Below are positions 54,077 to 62,550 of a stretch of 64,000 nucleotides of DNA, one piece after another. A program made the position numbers and the translations under genes. Below the pieces are notes generated by a model. It saw nothing but the letters and a program-made list of their open reading frames with translations. It had not been told where the DNA came from and did no database searches. Origin of the DNA: Galbibacter sp. BG1 (GTDB lineage: Bacteria; Bacteroidota; Bacteroidia; Flavobacteriales; Flavobacteriaceae); NCBI RefSeq assembly GCF_013391805.1, contig NZ_CP058364.1, forward strand, positions 3,229,501-3,293,500, given 5' to 3'. The number at the start of each line of letters is the position of its first letter. The first letter of the stretch is position 1.

Positions 54077-55351
54077 ATGACCAACATCCGCTTATTTCTA
54101 TTACTCGCATTTGCAATATCCCTGAATAACTACTCGCAAAATTCCCTGGAGGCCGACATTAATGAAGTTGAAAGTGAAGTTATAGAATGGCGAAGGGACT
54201 TCCATGAAAATCCAGAATTATCTAACCGCGAATTTAAAACTGCCGATAAAATAGCAAAGCATTTAAAAAGCCTAGGTTTAGAAGTTACCACTGGTGTTGC
54301 CAAAACCGGTGTTGTAGGTATTTTAAAAGGAAAAAAGCCAGGAAAAGTGATTGCTTTACGTGCCGATATCGATGCGCTTCCAGTCACCGAAAGAAACGAC
54401 CTCCCTTTTAAATCGGAAGTCACTACAACTTTCTTGGGTGAAGAAACAGGAGTTATGCATGCTTGTGGCCATGACACCCACACCGCTATTTTAATGGGCG
54501 TGGCGGAAGTTTTAAGTAAACATAACGATTTTGCTGGAACAGTGAAGTTTATATTTCAACCAGCGGAAGAAGGTCCACCACCGGGAGAAGAAGGTGGTGC
54601 CAAATTAATGATAAAAGAAGGTGTACTTGAAAACCCGGAGGTAGATGCTATTTTTGGGTTGCATATAAACTCTTCAACACCTGTAGGTACTATTCGTTAC
54701 AAACCAGGTGGTACCATGGCGGCGGTAGAACGGTTTGTAATCGATGTAAAAGGAAAACAAACCCATGGCTCTGCCCCTTGGAGCGGTGTAGACCCTATAT
54801 TGATTTCGGCTAAGATTGTCGACGGGCTACAAACTATAATCAGTAGAGAAGCGCCCTTGGTAGATGAAGCTGCCGTAATTACCGTTGGAAAAATAACCAG
54901 TGGGGTTCGATTCAATATTATACCAGAGTCTGCCCAAATGATTGGGACCGTAAGAACGCTGGATCCAGAGATGCGAACTCTAATATTAACAAGGATGAAG
55001 GAAATGGTGCCGACTATCGCAAAAGCATATGGCGGAGATGCCACTATTGAAATAGAAAACTTTACGGCTATTACGTATAATGATGAAGCTTTAGTAGCAG
55101 AAATGCTCCCATCCCTACAAAAAATAGCTGGAAAAGAACATGTGGAACTCGTAAAAGCCACTACTGGAGGCGAAGATTTTTCATTTTTTCAGCAAAAGGT
55201 ACCCGGTTTTTATTTCTTTTTAGGCGGTATGCCAAAAGATGCTACTGAACCAGCTCCCCACCATACCCCCGATTTTTATATCGATGAAAGTGGGATGCTA
55301 TTGGGTGTAAAAGCTTTTACTCAGATTGTTTATGATTATTTAGGACAGTAA
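54077..55351 (+). CDS. Exported M20-family amidohydrolase
   Basis: The 424-residue protein has a signal peptide (LFLLLAFAISLNNYSQ) and the M20D (IAA-amino acid hydrolase/aminoacylase) pattern: GEETGVMHACGHDTHTAI near 118-135 with metal ligands Cys/His, PAEEGPPPGEEGGA near 165, and GGEDFSFFQQKVPGFYFFLG near 365. It would remove acyl groups from N-acyl amino acids or cleave short peptides in the periplasm. The length and metal sites are complete. The FMN glutamate synthase-like gene starts 10 bp after the stop, giving a three-gene unit with DUF7935. Confidence 0.92.
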   Translation: MTNIRLFLLLAFAISLNNYSQNSLEADINEVESEVIEWRRDFHENPELSNREFKTADKIAKHLKSLGLEVTTGVAKTGVVGILKGKKPGKVIALRADIDALPVTERNDLPFKSEVTTTFLGEETGVMHACGHDTHTAILMGVAEVLSKHNDFAGTVKFIFQPAEEGPPPGEEGGAKLMIKEGVLENPEVDAIFGLHINSSTPVGTIRYKPGGTMAAVERFVIDVKGKQTHGSAPWSGVDPILISAKIVDGLQTIISREAPLVDEAAVITVGKITSGVRFNIIPESAQMIGTVRTLDPEMRTLILTRMKEMVPTIAKAYGGDATIEIENFTAITYNDEALVAEMLPSLQKIAGKEHVELVKATTGGEDFSFFQQKVPGFYFFLGGMPKDATEPAPHHTPDFYIDESGMLLGVKAFTQIVYDYLGQ

Positions 55352-55361
55352 AATTTTAATT

Positions 55362-56957
55362 ATGTTAGCATTTCTTCAAGGTATCAGTTGGTGGGTTTGG
55401 ATCCTCATCCTATTACTTATCATAGCCATTAGGGATATTTTTTTTAATAAGTCGCACACCATAACCCATAACTTTCCGGTTATTGGCCACATTCGTTATA
55501 TGTTGGAAAGCATTGGCCCAGAATTAAGACAATATATCGTAGCCAACAACAGGGAAGAACTTCCTTTCAATAGAATTGAACGTGGATGGATTTATGCTTC
55601 AGCAAAAAATGAAAACAACTACGAAGGTTTTGGAACAGATAGGGACATTCATGAATCTCATTATGTATTTATAAACAATGCCATGATGCCCTACAAGGTA
55701 AGGTTAGATCATCCAAACGCGAGTGATCCCTATTTTTTACCTTGCGCCAAACTTATTGGGGGCTATAATAAAAGAAAGCGACCTTACCGCCCGGCCTCCA
55801 TTATCAATGTTTCGGCTATGAGTTTTGGATCGCTTTCGGCCAGGGCCATTGAATCGCTCAACAAAGGTTGCTATTTGGCGCATGCGTATCACAATACCGG
55901 TGAAGGTGGTTTATCCCCTTACCATAAAAAAGGAGCCGATGTTATTTTTCATATAGGAACCGGCTATTTTGGAGTTCGGGACGAACATGGAAATTTCTCT
56001 ATGGAGAAACTAAAAAAATTGGTAGAAGAATATCCTCAAATAAGAGCTATCGAATTAAAGCTTTCCCAAGGTGCTAAACCTGGAAAAGGCGGCGTACTCC
56101 CCGCTTCTAAAATAACCAGGGAGATAGCGGAAATCCGCCATGTACCCATGGGAAAAGATGTATTATCGCCTCCTAACCATTCAGCTTTCTCCAACGTCCA
56201 GGAAATGGTAGACTTTATAGAATCTATTGCCAAAGAAACCGGTTTACCAGTAGGGATTAAAGCGGCCATAGGAAAGCTGGAGCAATGGAAAGAATTGGCT
56301 TCCATTATGAAAAACACAAACAGAGGTCCCGATTTTATAACGGTAGATGGTGGCGAAGGTGGTACAGGGGCTGCGCCACCAAGTTTTGCCGACCATGTTT
56401 CCCTGCCTTGGGTTTATTCCTTTAGTGACTTGTACCGCGTTTTTAAAGACGCAGAGATAACCGATAGAATTGTTTTTATAGGTAGTGGAAAGTTAGGTTT
56501 TCCTTCTAAAGCGGCGATGGCTTTTGCCATGGGAGCCGATTTAGTAAATGTAGCACGGGAGGCCATGTTAAGTATTGGTTGCATTCAGGCCAAAGTTTGC
56601 CATAACAACACATGTCCCAGTGGCGTAGCTACACAGAATAAATGGCTACAGGCCGGAATTAACATCGAGGACAAAGCGGAAAGGGTGAGTTATTATTTTA
56701 AAAATTTTAAAAAAGAACTCATAGAAATAACCCATGCCTGTGGTTACGAACATCCATCGCAGCTTACCATGGAAGATGTGGATATAAACCTTGGCGATAA
56801 AAGCTTAACGCAACCCTTAGCCAATGTTTATGGCTATAATAAAGTAAAAGTTCCTTTTGATGGAACGGAAAGTTTATTAAATTGCCCGCACTTAGGTGGG
56901 CATTACACCACCAAAGGTGCCATTGATAAATTTAAAAACAAACAAATACGCTACTAA
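55362..56957 (+). CDS. FMN-binding glutamate synthase-family protein
   Basis: The 531-residue protein has one N-terminal membrane helix (residues 5-27). The GltB central FMN barrel follows: INVSAMSFGSLSARAIESL near 148, SQGAKPGKGGVLP near 232, DGGEGGTGAAPPSF near 329, and the 3Fe-4S ligand motif CIQAKVCHNNTCP near 406-418. It lacks the glutaminase domain and the GltD partner of true glutamate synthase, so the amino donor must differ. Such stand-alone proteins are widespread and uncharacterised. It is membrane-anchored with the catalytic part probably cytosolic. Confidence 0.9.
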   Translation: MLAFLQGISWWVWILILLLIIAIRDIFFNKSHTITHNFPVIGHIRYMLESIGPELRQYIVANNREELPFNRIERGWIYASAKNENNYEGFGTDRDIHESHYVFINNAMMPYKVRLDHPNASDPYFLPCAKLIGGYNKRKRPYRPASIINVSAMSFGSLSARAIESLNKGCYLAHAYHNTGEGGLSPYHKKGADVIFHIGTGYFGVRDEHGNFSMEKLKKLVEEYPQIRAIELKLSQGAKPGKGGVLPASKITREIAEIRHVPMGKDVLSPPNHSAFSNVQEMVDFIESIAKETGLPVGIKAAIGKLEQWKELASIMKNTNRGPDFITVDGGEGGTGAAPPSFADHVSLPWVYSFSDLYRVFKDAEITDRIVFIGSGKLGFPSKAAMAFAMGADLVNVAREAMLSIGCIQAKVCHNNTCPSGVATQNKWLQAGINIEDKAERVSYYFKNFKKELIEITHACGYEHPSQLTMEDVDINLGDKSLTQPLANVYGYNKVKVPFDGTESLLNCPHLGGHYTTKGAIDKFKNKQIRY

Positions 56958-56968
56958 CAAACATCCCC

Positions 56969-57487
56969 ATGAACCAGTTTAATTTTATTGAATTATTGTT
57001 TTTTATACTTCCAGCGGTTATTACAGGAGGTATAGCTTATTATTTTTTTAACCTACACACCAAAAACGAAGAAGGGAGAAGGCGCTTTTTACTTCATAGG
57101 GAAATGGATAAAAATACCGTTCCTATTCGTTTACAGGCGTATGAGCGTATGGCTTTGTTTTTAGAACGTATCAACCCTTCAAAATTACTGGTGAGGGTAA
57201 TTCCTGAAAACTCTGATAAGGACCTCTATGAAGCACAACTTATAGCCAATATCGAAAACGAATTCGACCACAACCTAGCTCAACAAATTTACTTGTCCGA
57301 TGAATGCTGGAACGTAGTTAAAGCCGCTAAAAACGCTACAATCCAGATAATCCGTAAGGCTGGGATGAATTCGGAAAGTGCCAATAAATTAAGGGAAGAA
57401 GTATTAAACAACCTTTTGGACAAACAACCTCCCTCCTATGCTGCTTTGGGATATATTAAAAAGGAGATAAGGGATCTGTTTAGCTAA
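56969..57487 (+). CDS. DUF7935-family membrane-anchored protein
   Basis: The 172-residue protein has a single N-terminal helix (about 7-27) followed by a soluble helical domain. This contains RRRFLLHREMDKNTVPIRLQ, the segment AYERMALFLERINPSKLLVR, and SDECWNVVKAAKNATIQ. The pattern matches flavobacterial proteins grouped as DUF7935. The function is unknown. It starts 12 bp after the FMN protein and is the last gene of that unit. Its membrane anchor and that of the FMN protein would place both at the inner membrane. Confidence 0.75.
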   Translation: MNQFNFIELLFFILPAVITGGIAYYFFNLHTKNEEGRRRFLLHREMDKNTVPIRLQAYERMALFLERINPSKLLVRVIPENSDKDLYEAQLIANIENEFDHNLAQQIYLSDECWNVVKAAKNATIQIIRKAGMNSESANKLREEVLNNLLDKQPPSYAALGYIKKEIRDLFS

Positions 57488-57591
57488 ATTACAACTCGTT
57501 AGGGAGTTCAAAATAGCTGTACCCTCTTTAGTCCTTTTAATTTATTGGGGGAAAACCCATCAAAATCATCATCATTGCGTAATTTAGCAGT

Positions 57592-58359
57592 ATGTTAAGA
57601 GTTGTTCTCATAGGAGGTGGAAATATTGCGCATCATTTATTTAAAGTATTGAGCACGCATAATGCTGTGGCGCTTATACAGTGTTACAACAGAACTTTGA
57701 CTGCTATAGAGACTTTTAAGGCGGCTACTTCCATTACAGATGATTTAAATGAAATTGCAGATGCCGATCTTTACATTTTAGCGGTTAAAGACGATGCCAT
57801 TACCGAAGTGTCCAATAACTTGCCGTTTTCGGGTCGTTTCGTGGTTCATACCTCTGGAAATAAAACCTTGGACGCATTAAATAACAAGAATCGTCGTGGC
57901 GTTTTTTACCCGTTACAGTCATTGTCCAAAGAAAAGGATATTGAGTTTTTAAACGTTCCTCTTTGCTTGGAAGCTGAGAACCAAAAAGATCTAGATACCC
58001 TCACCCAAATTGCAGAATCCATTTCCAACAAGGTTTTTCAAATTAATTCCGAACAGCGCAAAACCATTCATTTGGCAGCTGTTTTTGTTAATAATTTTGT
58101 AAACCACCTTTATAAAATCGGAAATGATATTTGTTTGGAGAACAACATTCCATTTGAGGTTTTAGAGCCTTTAATTGTAGAAACTTCAGCAAAAATTAAA
58201 GAGATGTCGCCGCTGGAAGCACAAACCGGTCCTGCGAGGAGAAATGACCATGCAACAATAAATTCTCATTTGGAGTTGCTGACTAACGACAATCAAAAAG
58301 AAATATATAGAATACTAACCACATCGATTTTAAACACGTATGGAAGAGAAAAGTTATAA
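57592..58359 (+). CDS. Rossmann-fold oxidoreductase with DUF2520 domain
   Basis: The 255-residue protein starts with a dinucleotide-binding motif, VLIGGGNIAHHLF, and resembles ProC/F420-dependent NADP oxidoreductases in its first 120 residues. The second half is DUF2520 (HLAAVFVNNFVNHLYKIG, then the signature QTGPARRNDHATI). It is predicted to be a cytosolic NAD(P) enzyme with unknown substrate. Its 3' end overlaps the KdsC-like gene by 20 bp, so the two are translationally coupled. Confidence 0.88.
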   Translation: MLRVVLIGGGNIAHHLFKVLSTHNAVALIQCYNRTLTAIETFKAATSITDDLNEIADADLYILAVKDDAITEVSNNLPFSGRFVVHTSGNKTLDALNNKNRRGVFYPLQSLSKEKDIEFLNVPLCLEAENQKDLDTLTQIAESISNKVFQINSEQRKTIHLAAVFVNNFVNHLYKIGNDICLENNIPFEVLEPLIVETSAKIKEMSPLEAQTGPARRNDHATINSHLELLTNDNQKEIYRILTTSILNTYGREKL

Positions 58360-58870
58360 GGAATACCTAGAACATATTACCACCTTTGTTTTTGACGTAG
58401 ACGGGGTTTTGACGGATGGGATCATCTCCATCACTTCTGACGGACAGTTATTACGCACCATGAATGTAAAAGATGGATACGCCCTTAAAACCGCATTGAA
58501 TAAGGGATATAACATTTGTATTATTTCCGGGGGAAACAATGAGGGGGTTCGTACGAGGTTACGCGGACTCGGAATTACCGATATTCACCTCGGGGTAAGC
58601 AATAAAATAGATGTGTTGGATGAGTATTTTGACGTATACAATATTAAAGCTGAGAACGTTTTGTACATGGGAGACGACATACCCGATTACCATGTGATGA
58701 AAATGGTGGGAATGCCCTGTTGCCCAAACGATGCAGTAGCCGAAGTAAAAGAAATCTCCAAGTACATTTCCCATAAACAAGGCGGTAAAGGCTGTGTTCG
58801 TGATGTTATTGAGCAAGTTTTAAAAGTTCAAGGGAAATGGAAAGATAGTTTTGATGCTAAATACGATTAA
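58340..58870 (+). CDS. KdsC-type HAD phosphatase
   Basis: The 176-residue HAD protein lacks a cap domain, as in KdsC. The nucleophile motif is FVFDVDGVLTDG (Asp19, Asp21); motif II is CIISGGNN; the Lys is in the GVSNKIDVL region; the acidic motif is YMGDDIPDYHVM; and the end KQGGKGCVRDVIEQ fits KdsC. That enzyme releases phosphate from KDO-8-phosphate in LPS core synthesis, acting as a tetramer. Neighbouring LPS genes are absent, so other sugar phosphates are possible. It starts inside the DUF2520 gene, with which it forms a conserved pair. Confidence 0.88.
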   Translation: MEEKSYKEYLEHITTFVFDVDGVLTDGIISITSDGQLLRTMNVKDGYALKTALNKGYNICIISGGNNEGVRTRLRGLGITDIHLGVSNKIDVLDEYFDVYNIKAENVLYMGDDIPDYHVMKMVGMPCCPNDAVAEVKEISKYISHKQGGKGCVRDVIEQVLKVQGKWKDSFDAKYD

Positions 58871-58969
58871 AGTAATGATTAATTGTTGACTGTTATCTGT
58901 TAGCAGTTGGAAAATTTAGGGAATTCAAACTTTTCGATAAAATTAGTAATTTACAATAAAATTCGTAAA

Positions 58970-59216
58970 ATGGGGAAGTTTAACAATATCAAACAAGATT
59001 TTGGATAAATATTTCGGATACTTGAAAGACCTGGACAATAAAGCAAAAAAAAGCTTGATTAATAAGCTCACAAGATCTATTGAAAAAAAATCTAAAAAAG
59101 AATTTGACATTAATAAAATGTTTGGTGCTTGGAATGATAACAAAAGTTCTGACGAAATAATATCAGAAATAAAAAGCGCAAGAGTTAACAAACTCAACAC
59201 AGAAAGCTTCGAAAGA
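58970..59216 (+). pseudogene. Decayed VapB-like antitoxin
   Basis: From LDKYFGYLKDL (TTG at 59001) to ARVNKLNTESFE the sequence resembles the small antitoxins that precede PIN toxins in Bacteroidetes (KKSLINKLTRSIE, then FGAWNDNKSSDEIISEIK). The ATG at 58970 would give MGKFNNIKQD but is one base out of frame, which fits a one-base insertion in the T-run at 58998-59002. The natural stop is gone: codon 59214-59216 is AGA where TGA is expected, so the frame runs on to 59294. Only the central part is intact, so function is doubtful. Confidence 0.6.
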
Positions 59217-59598
59217 AATATTTATTGGACACGAATATTTGTATTCATTTTTTTAGAGGTAAATTCCAACTTAACCAAAAACTTCAAGAAGTAAAGCTTG
59301 AAAATTAGCAATCTCAGAAATTACCTTGGCAGAACTAATTTTCGGAGCGGAGAACAGCCCAAACCCTAAAAAGAATTATAAACTTATCGATGAATTTTCC
59401 GAACAAATAAAAGTACTTCCTATTTTTAATGCGATAAATATTTACGCTAAGGAGAAAGTCCGATTGAGAAAAAATGGAACTATGATTAGTGATTTTGATC
59501 TGTTGATTGGCTCAACTGCAATTTCAAACGGATTAATAATGGTTACGGAAAATGTTAATGAATTCGAGCGAATGTCGGATATAGAAATTGAAATTTGA
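59213..59598 (+). pseudogene. Frameshifted VapC-like PIN-domain toxin
   Basis: The PIN-domain toxin is readable in two frames. Phase one, from 59213, gives KKYLLDTNICIHFFRGKFQ with the first catalytic Asp and stops at 59306. Phase two, from 59305, gives LAISEITLAELIFGAENS with the Glu, then SDFDLLIGSTAIS with the Asp, and VTENVNEF, ending at 59598. One missing T near 59305 explains the shift. The start codon is AAG where ATG is expected. Intact VapC proteins are Mg-dependent RNases; this copy should be dead. Confidence 0.75.
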
Positions 59599-60263
59599 TT
59601 ATTCGATAAAACAACTTTTGCAACACCATATATTGAAAATAGAAAATACAATCGTCATAATAAGAATTACAGGATATTTACAAATACTTTGACTACCTAT
59701 AATTCAGTTCCTTATATAATTTTGAACGCTTTAGGTTGTTTCAGATTTTTGGTTCTATTAAAATATGTGTAGGGAAACCTTCAAACAAAAAATTCCACCC
59801 CGTTTTAATAATCTATAAACGTATTCCATTCCATATTTTATAGATACAAACACCACCAGAAGCGTATGCTTTGAGGTATTTTAACCTTCCTGACACCTTA
59901 TAAAACGTATTATTTGAGGTCTTTAACGTGTCCATCGCATAAAACAACCTATCGCACGGGGTTCTTTACGTATCGAAATACGTGGTTCTAAGTATATTTT
60001 GGGGTAACGAACGTGTAATTATACGCTACCAAACCTAGCCGTACCTTCCTTTAACGTATCGAAATACGGTACACGACGTATCCCAAGAGGGAAAGGGGAT
60101 ATAAAAATAGGTTCATCGACGTATCCAGATACGTATCGGGACGTATCACGAGCAAAGAATTCAATTTGCTTCTAAAAATGAGCCTAAGGTGTTCGATTTT
60201 AATTTTCTACACTTAACTTTATGCTTTTAAATAATTCTTTTTACTGATATTTTAAATAGAAAT
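59599..60263. other. 665-bp non-coding stretch before maf
   Basis: No convincing gene is present on either strand. The first 220 bp are plain AT-rich sequence after the toxin remnant. 59819-60146 is the ACGTAT array described separately. The last 115 bp should contain the maf promoter (TAACTTTA, one mismatch from the -7 consensus, at about 60214-60221). No tRNA, hairpin terminator or transposase remnant was seen. Confidence 0.7.
59819..60146. repeat. Degenerate tandem array of ACGTAT boxes with 21-22/43/86-bp periodicity
   Basis: ACGTAT occurs on the plus strand at 59819, 59905, 59968, 60054, 60076, 60119, 60131 and 60141, and ATACGT at 59978 and 60129. Six of the eight read ACGTATC. Near copies lie at 59862, 59926, 60011 and 60021. 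Most positions fall on a 21-22-bp grid. The composite ACGTATCGAAATACG is repeated exactly at 59968 and 60054, 86 bp apart, and the sequence before each copy is also related. The rough chance expectation for the hexamer in this length is about 0.2. No ORF spans it. Confidence 0.8.
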
Positions 60264-60854
60264 ATGATTTTAAACGAAAAATTAAAAAACCACAACATCA
60301 TTTTGGCATCTGGATCCCCCAGACGTCAGCAGTTTTTTAAAGAATTGGGGTTGGATTTTGAAATACGCTTAAAAAGTGTCGACGAAGTTTATCCCGACAG
60401 ACTTTACAAATATGAGATTTCTGATTATTTGGCGCAATTAAAGGCGTTGCCCCATAAAGAGTCATTACAGGAAAACGATATTCTTATCACATCCGATACC
60501 ATTGTATGGCATAACGAAGAAGCCTTGGGAAAGCCAAAAAGCAAAGAAGAGGCCGTTTCTATGCTACAATCGATGTCTGGAAAAATGCACGAAGTTATAA
60601 CCTCTGTCTGCTTTACCACAACCAAACTTGAGAAAACTATAAATCACATTACCAAAGTGTATTTTAAAGAGTTAACCAGTGAAGAAATTGAGTATTACGT
60701 AAACACCTTTGAGCCCTATGATAAGGCCGGAGCCTATGGTATACAGGAATGGATTGGGCAAATTGGAATAAAAAAAATAGAAGGCTCTTATTTTAATGTG
60801 GTTGGAATGCCCGTATATGAAGTTTACAGAACCCTGAATTCTTTGGTAGATTAA
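60264..60854 (+). CDS. maf: Maf-family nucleotide pyrophosphatase
   Basis: The 196-residue protein has all Maf signatures: IILASGSPRRQQFFKELGL at the start with the phosphate-binding Ser-Arg-Arg, SDTIVWHNEEALGKPKS near 73 with the catalytic Asp, and EPYDKAGAYGIQEWIG near 150. Maf enzymes hydrolyse non-canonical or canonical nucleoside triphosphates to monophosphates; the dTTP/UTP (YhdE) and m7GTP (YceF) subfamilies are hard to separate by eye. It starts a unit with the following lipoprotein-like gene (42 bp gap) and MscS. Confidence 0.93.
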   Translation: MILNEKLKNHNIILASGSPRRQQFFKELGLDFEIRLKSVDEVYPDRLYKYEISDYLAQLKALPHKESLQENDILITSDTIVWHNEEALGKPKSKEEAVSMLQSMSGKMHEVITSVCFTTTKLEKTINHITKVYFKELTSEEIEYYVNTFEPYDKAGAYGIQEWIGQIGIKKIEGSYFNVVGMPVYEVYRTLNSLVD

Positions 60855-60896
60855 ATTGGTAATTCGTATTTTTAAGGGAATTGTAATCAGCATCAC

Positions 60897-61802
60897 ATGA
60901 AAATTGTAAAATACCTCTTTTTGGCCATGGGATTTCTTCTTATAGTTTCCTTTACGTTTTGTAAGCTGGCTACTTCAGATAAAAACAAAGAAAAAAGGGA
61001 GCTAAGCGAAGCATTTAAAAAATATTGGTATGCCGGAAAGGCAGAAATTACTTCCTATAAACTAACCCAAGCACGCTATGGGGAACTCCGGGAAGGAAAG
61101 GCCGTATTTATTTATGTTACCGAACCATTTTTAAAAGATAAACAGGTAAAAGCAGATAATCCAAATGGAGAAAGCACTTCTGTATTAAAGCTAAACAGCA
61201 CCAAAAATTTTAATACGGGCATCTACCCATACTCCATAATGAACAGTACTTTTTATCCATTGAAATATAAAGGTCATGCTTTAAAAATTTCCACTTCGGT
61301 TACAGAATGGTGCGGACAACAGTATATGCAGCTCAATAATAAATCGAATTTTAAAATTACCATACATTCATATTTTGAAAATGAGGCCGATAAGAACTTT
61401 AGTGTAAACAAAGATATTTTGGAAGATGAACTTTGGTCGCAACTAAGGGTTGATCCCTCCAATTTACCGCTGGGGGAACAAAAAATAATTCCTTCATTTC
61501 AATACATCCGTTTAATGCATAAACCGGTAAAAGCCTATACCGCAAATGCTACTTTAAAAACAGAAGGCACTATTAACACTTACACCCTAACATATCCCGA
61601 ACTTGACAGAACCCTTAGCATTAACTTTCAAAAAGAGTTTCCATTTGGTATAGAAAGTTGGAAAGAAAGTTATAAAAGTGGTGCTGGCGTCAAGGCTAAA
61701 ATGCTTACCTCTTCCGGAGAAAAAATCAATACAATTATGTCTGCCTACTGGACTAAAAATTCCACAAACGATGTATATTTGCGGGACTCATTAGGTTTAT
61801 AG
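60897..61802 (+). CDS. Exported protein of unknown function downstream of maf
   Basis: The 301-residue protein has an N-terminal hydrophobic segment, FLAMGFLLIVSFTFC. A Cys at residue 22 may be a lipid acceptor, although the lipobox is poor. The mature region has YWYAGKAEITSYKLTQARYG near 42, a pattern seen in flavobacterial proteins often mislabelled septum formation inhibitor Maf because of their position after maf. A conserved WCGQQYMQLNN lies near 138. It is beta-rich and probably periplasmic. The mscS-like gene begins 3 bp after its stop. Confidence 0.78.
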   Translation: MKIVKYLFLAMGFLLIVSFTFCKLATSDKNKEKRELSEAFKKYWYAGKAEITSYKLTQARYGELREGKAVFIYVTEPFLKDKQVKADNPNGESTSVLKLNSTKNFNTGIYPYSIMNSTFYPLKYKGHALKISTSVTEWCGQQYMQLNNKSNFKITIHSYFENEADKNFSVNKDILEDELWSQLRVDPSNLPLGEQKIIPSFQYIRLMHKPVKAYTANATLKTEGTINTYTLTYPELDRTLSINFQKEFPFGIESWKESYKSGAGVKAKMLTSSGEKINTIMSAYWTKNSTNDVYLRDSLGL

Positions 61803-61805
61803 TTT

Positions 61806-62345
61806 ATGACAGATTTTTTTGCCATCTACAGAGATGAATTAATTAGCTCCATTGTTGCCGTAATTGTTATTCTTTGTTTACGGTTCCTCATTTTCAAAGC
61901 CATTAAAAAAGTAGGGAAAATTGGGGATATCGATAGAAACAGAACACTTCTTATTTTAAAATATTTCAACGTTTTTATCCTTATCATAAGTATTCTCACC
62001 GTAAGTTTAATTTGGGGAGTGGATTTTAAGGACTTAGGAATTTTTCTGTCCTCTGCTTTTGCTGTTATTGGGGTGGCATTCTTTGCTTCATGGTCCATTT
62101 TAAGTAACGTAACAGCAGGTATCATCCTTTTCTTTGCTTTTCCTTTTAAAATTGGGGATCGCATTCGCATTCAAGATAAAGATTTTCCTTCGGAAGCCAT
62201 TATAGAAGATATAAAAGCATTTCATTTACACCTCCGTACCGATGAAGGGGAACTTATTACCTATCCCAACAATTTATTGTTGCAAAAAGGTGTGGTTGTT
62301 ATAGAAAAGCTCCATCGGGAAGATGATGGTTCTAGCTCGGTGTAA
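61806..62345 (+). CDS. Small mechanosensitive channel (MscS family)
   Basis: The 179-residue protein is a short MscS-like channel with three hydrophobic helices. The pore helix has GIFLSSAFAVIGVAFFASWSILSNV near 78-100, and the beta-domain begins FPFKIGDRIRI near 114. The large C-terminal cage of E. coli MscS (286 residues) is mostly missing, as in other flavobacterial short versions. It would release solutes on sudden osmotic downshift through the inner membrane. It is co-transcribed with maf and the exported protein. Confidence 0.85.
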   Translation: MTDFFAIYRDELISSIVAVIVILCLRFLIFKAIKKVGKIGDIDRNRTLLILKYFNVFILIISILTVSLIWGVDFKDLGIFLSSAFAVIGVAFFASWSILSNVTAGIILFFAFPFKIGDRIRIQDKDFPSEAIIEDIKAFHLHLRTDEGELITYPNNLLLQKGVVVIEKLHREDDGSSSV

Positions 62346-62512
62346 TTTTATATTCTTAATTTATTTTTCTATTGGCCAAAGAAAGGCCAACATCCGTAAT
62401 TTTCAGTCATTCAAGCACATTAATTATTCTTCGGAAAGAAGGGGTTTTTCTCTTTTCGAAAAATTTTAAATTGCCCTAAGCTGGCAAACTTCCATTCATG
62501 GTCTTAATTGTT

Positions 62513-62520
62513 TATATTTG
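62513..62520 (+). promoter_or_regulatory. Candidate -7 element of the S9 peptidase gene
   Basis: TATATTTG is a perfect TAnnTTTG, 31 bp before the ATG at 62551. No -33 element was found. Confidence 0.4.
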
Positions 62521-62550
62521 GGGTTTCACGCTATTCTATTAATCGTTATT

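Noticed and set aside
54697-55161. 154-residue minus-strand ORF
   Set aside because: Antisense to the M20 amidohydrolase, whose motifs run right through it.
59001-59294. Intact 97-residue gene
   Set aside because: The tail after ESFE is out-of-frame toxin sequence created by loss of the stop at 59214-59216, and the TTG start is internal to the antitoxin.
59819-60146. CRISPR array
   Set aside because: Repeats are hexamer cores in degenerate 43/86-bp units, not identical 25-40-bp repeats with unique spacers, and no cas genes are present.
59819-60146. Chromosomal origin
   Set aside because: No DnaA-box cluster (TTATCCACA type) and no dnaA, dnaN or gidA neighbours; an iteron-like role cannot be excluded but is not supported.
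62372-62390. TTGGCC/GGCCAA hairpin after mscS
   Set aside because: Only 6 bp of stem and no T-run; too weak to call.
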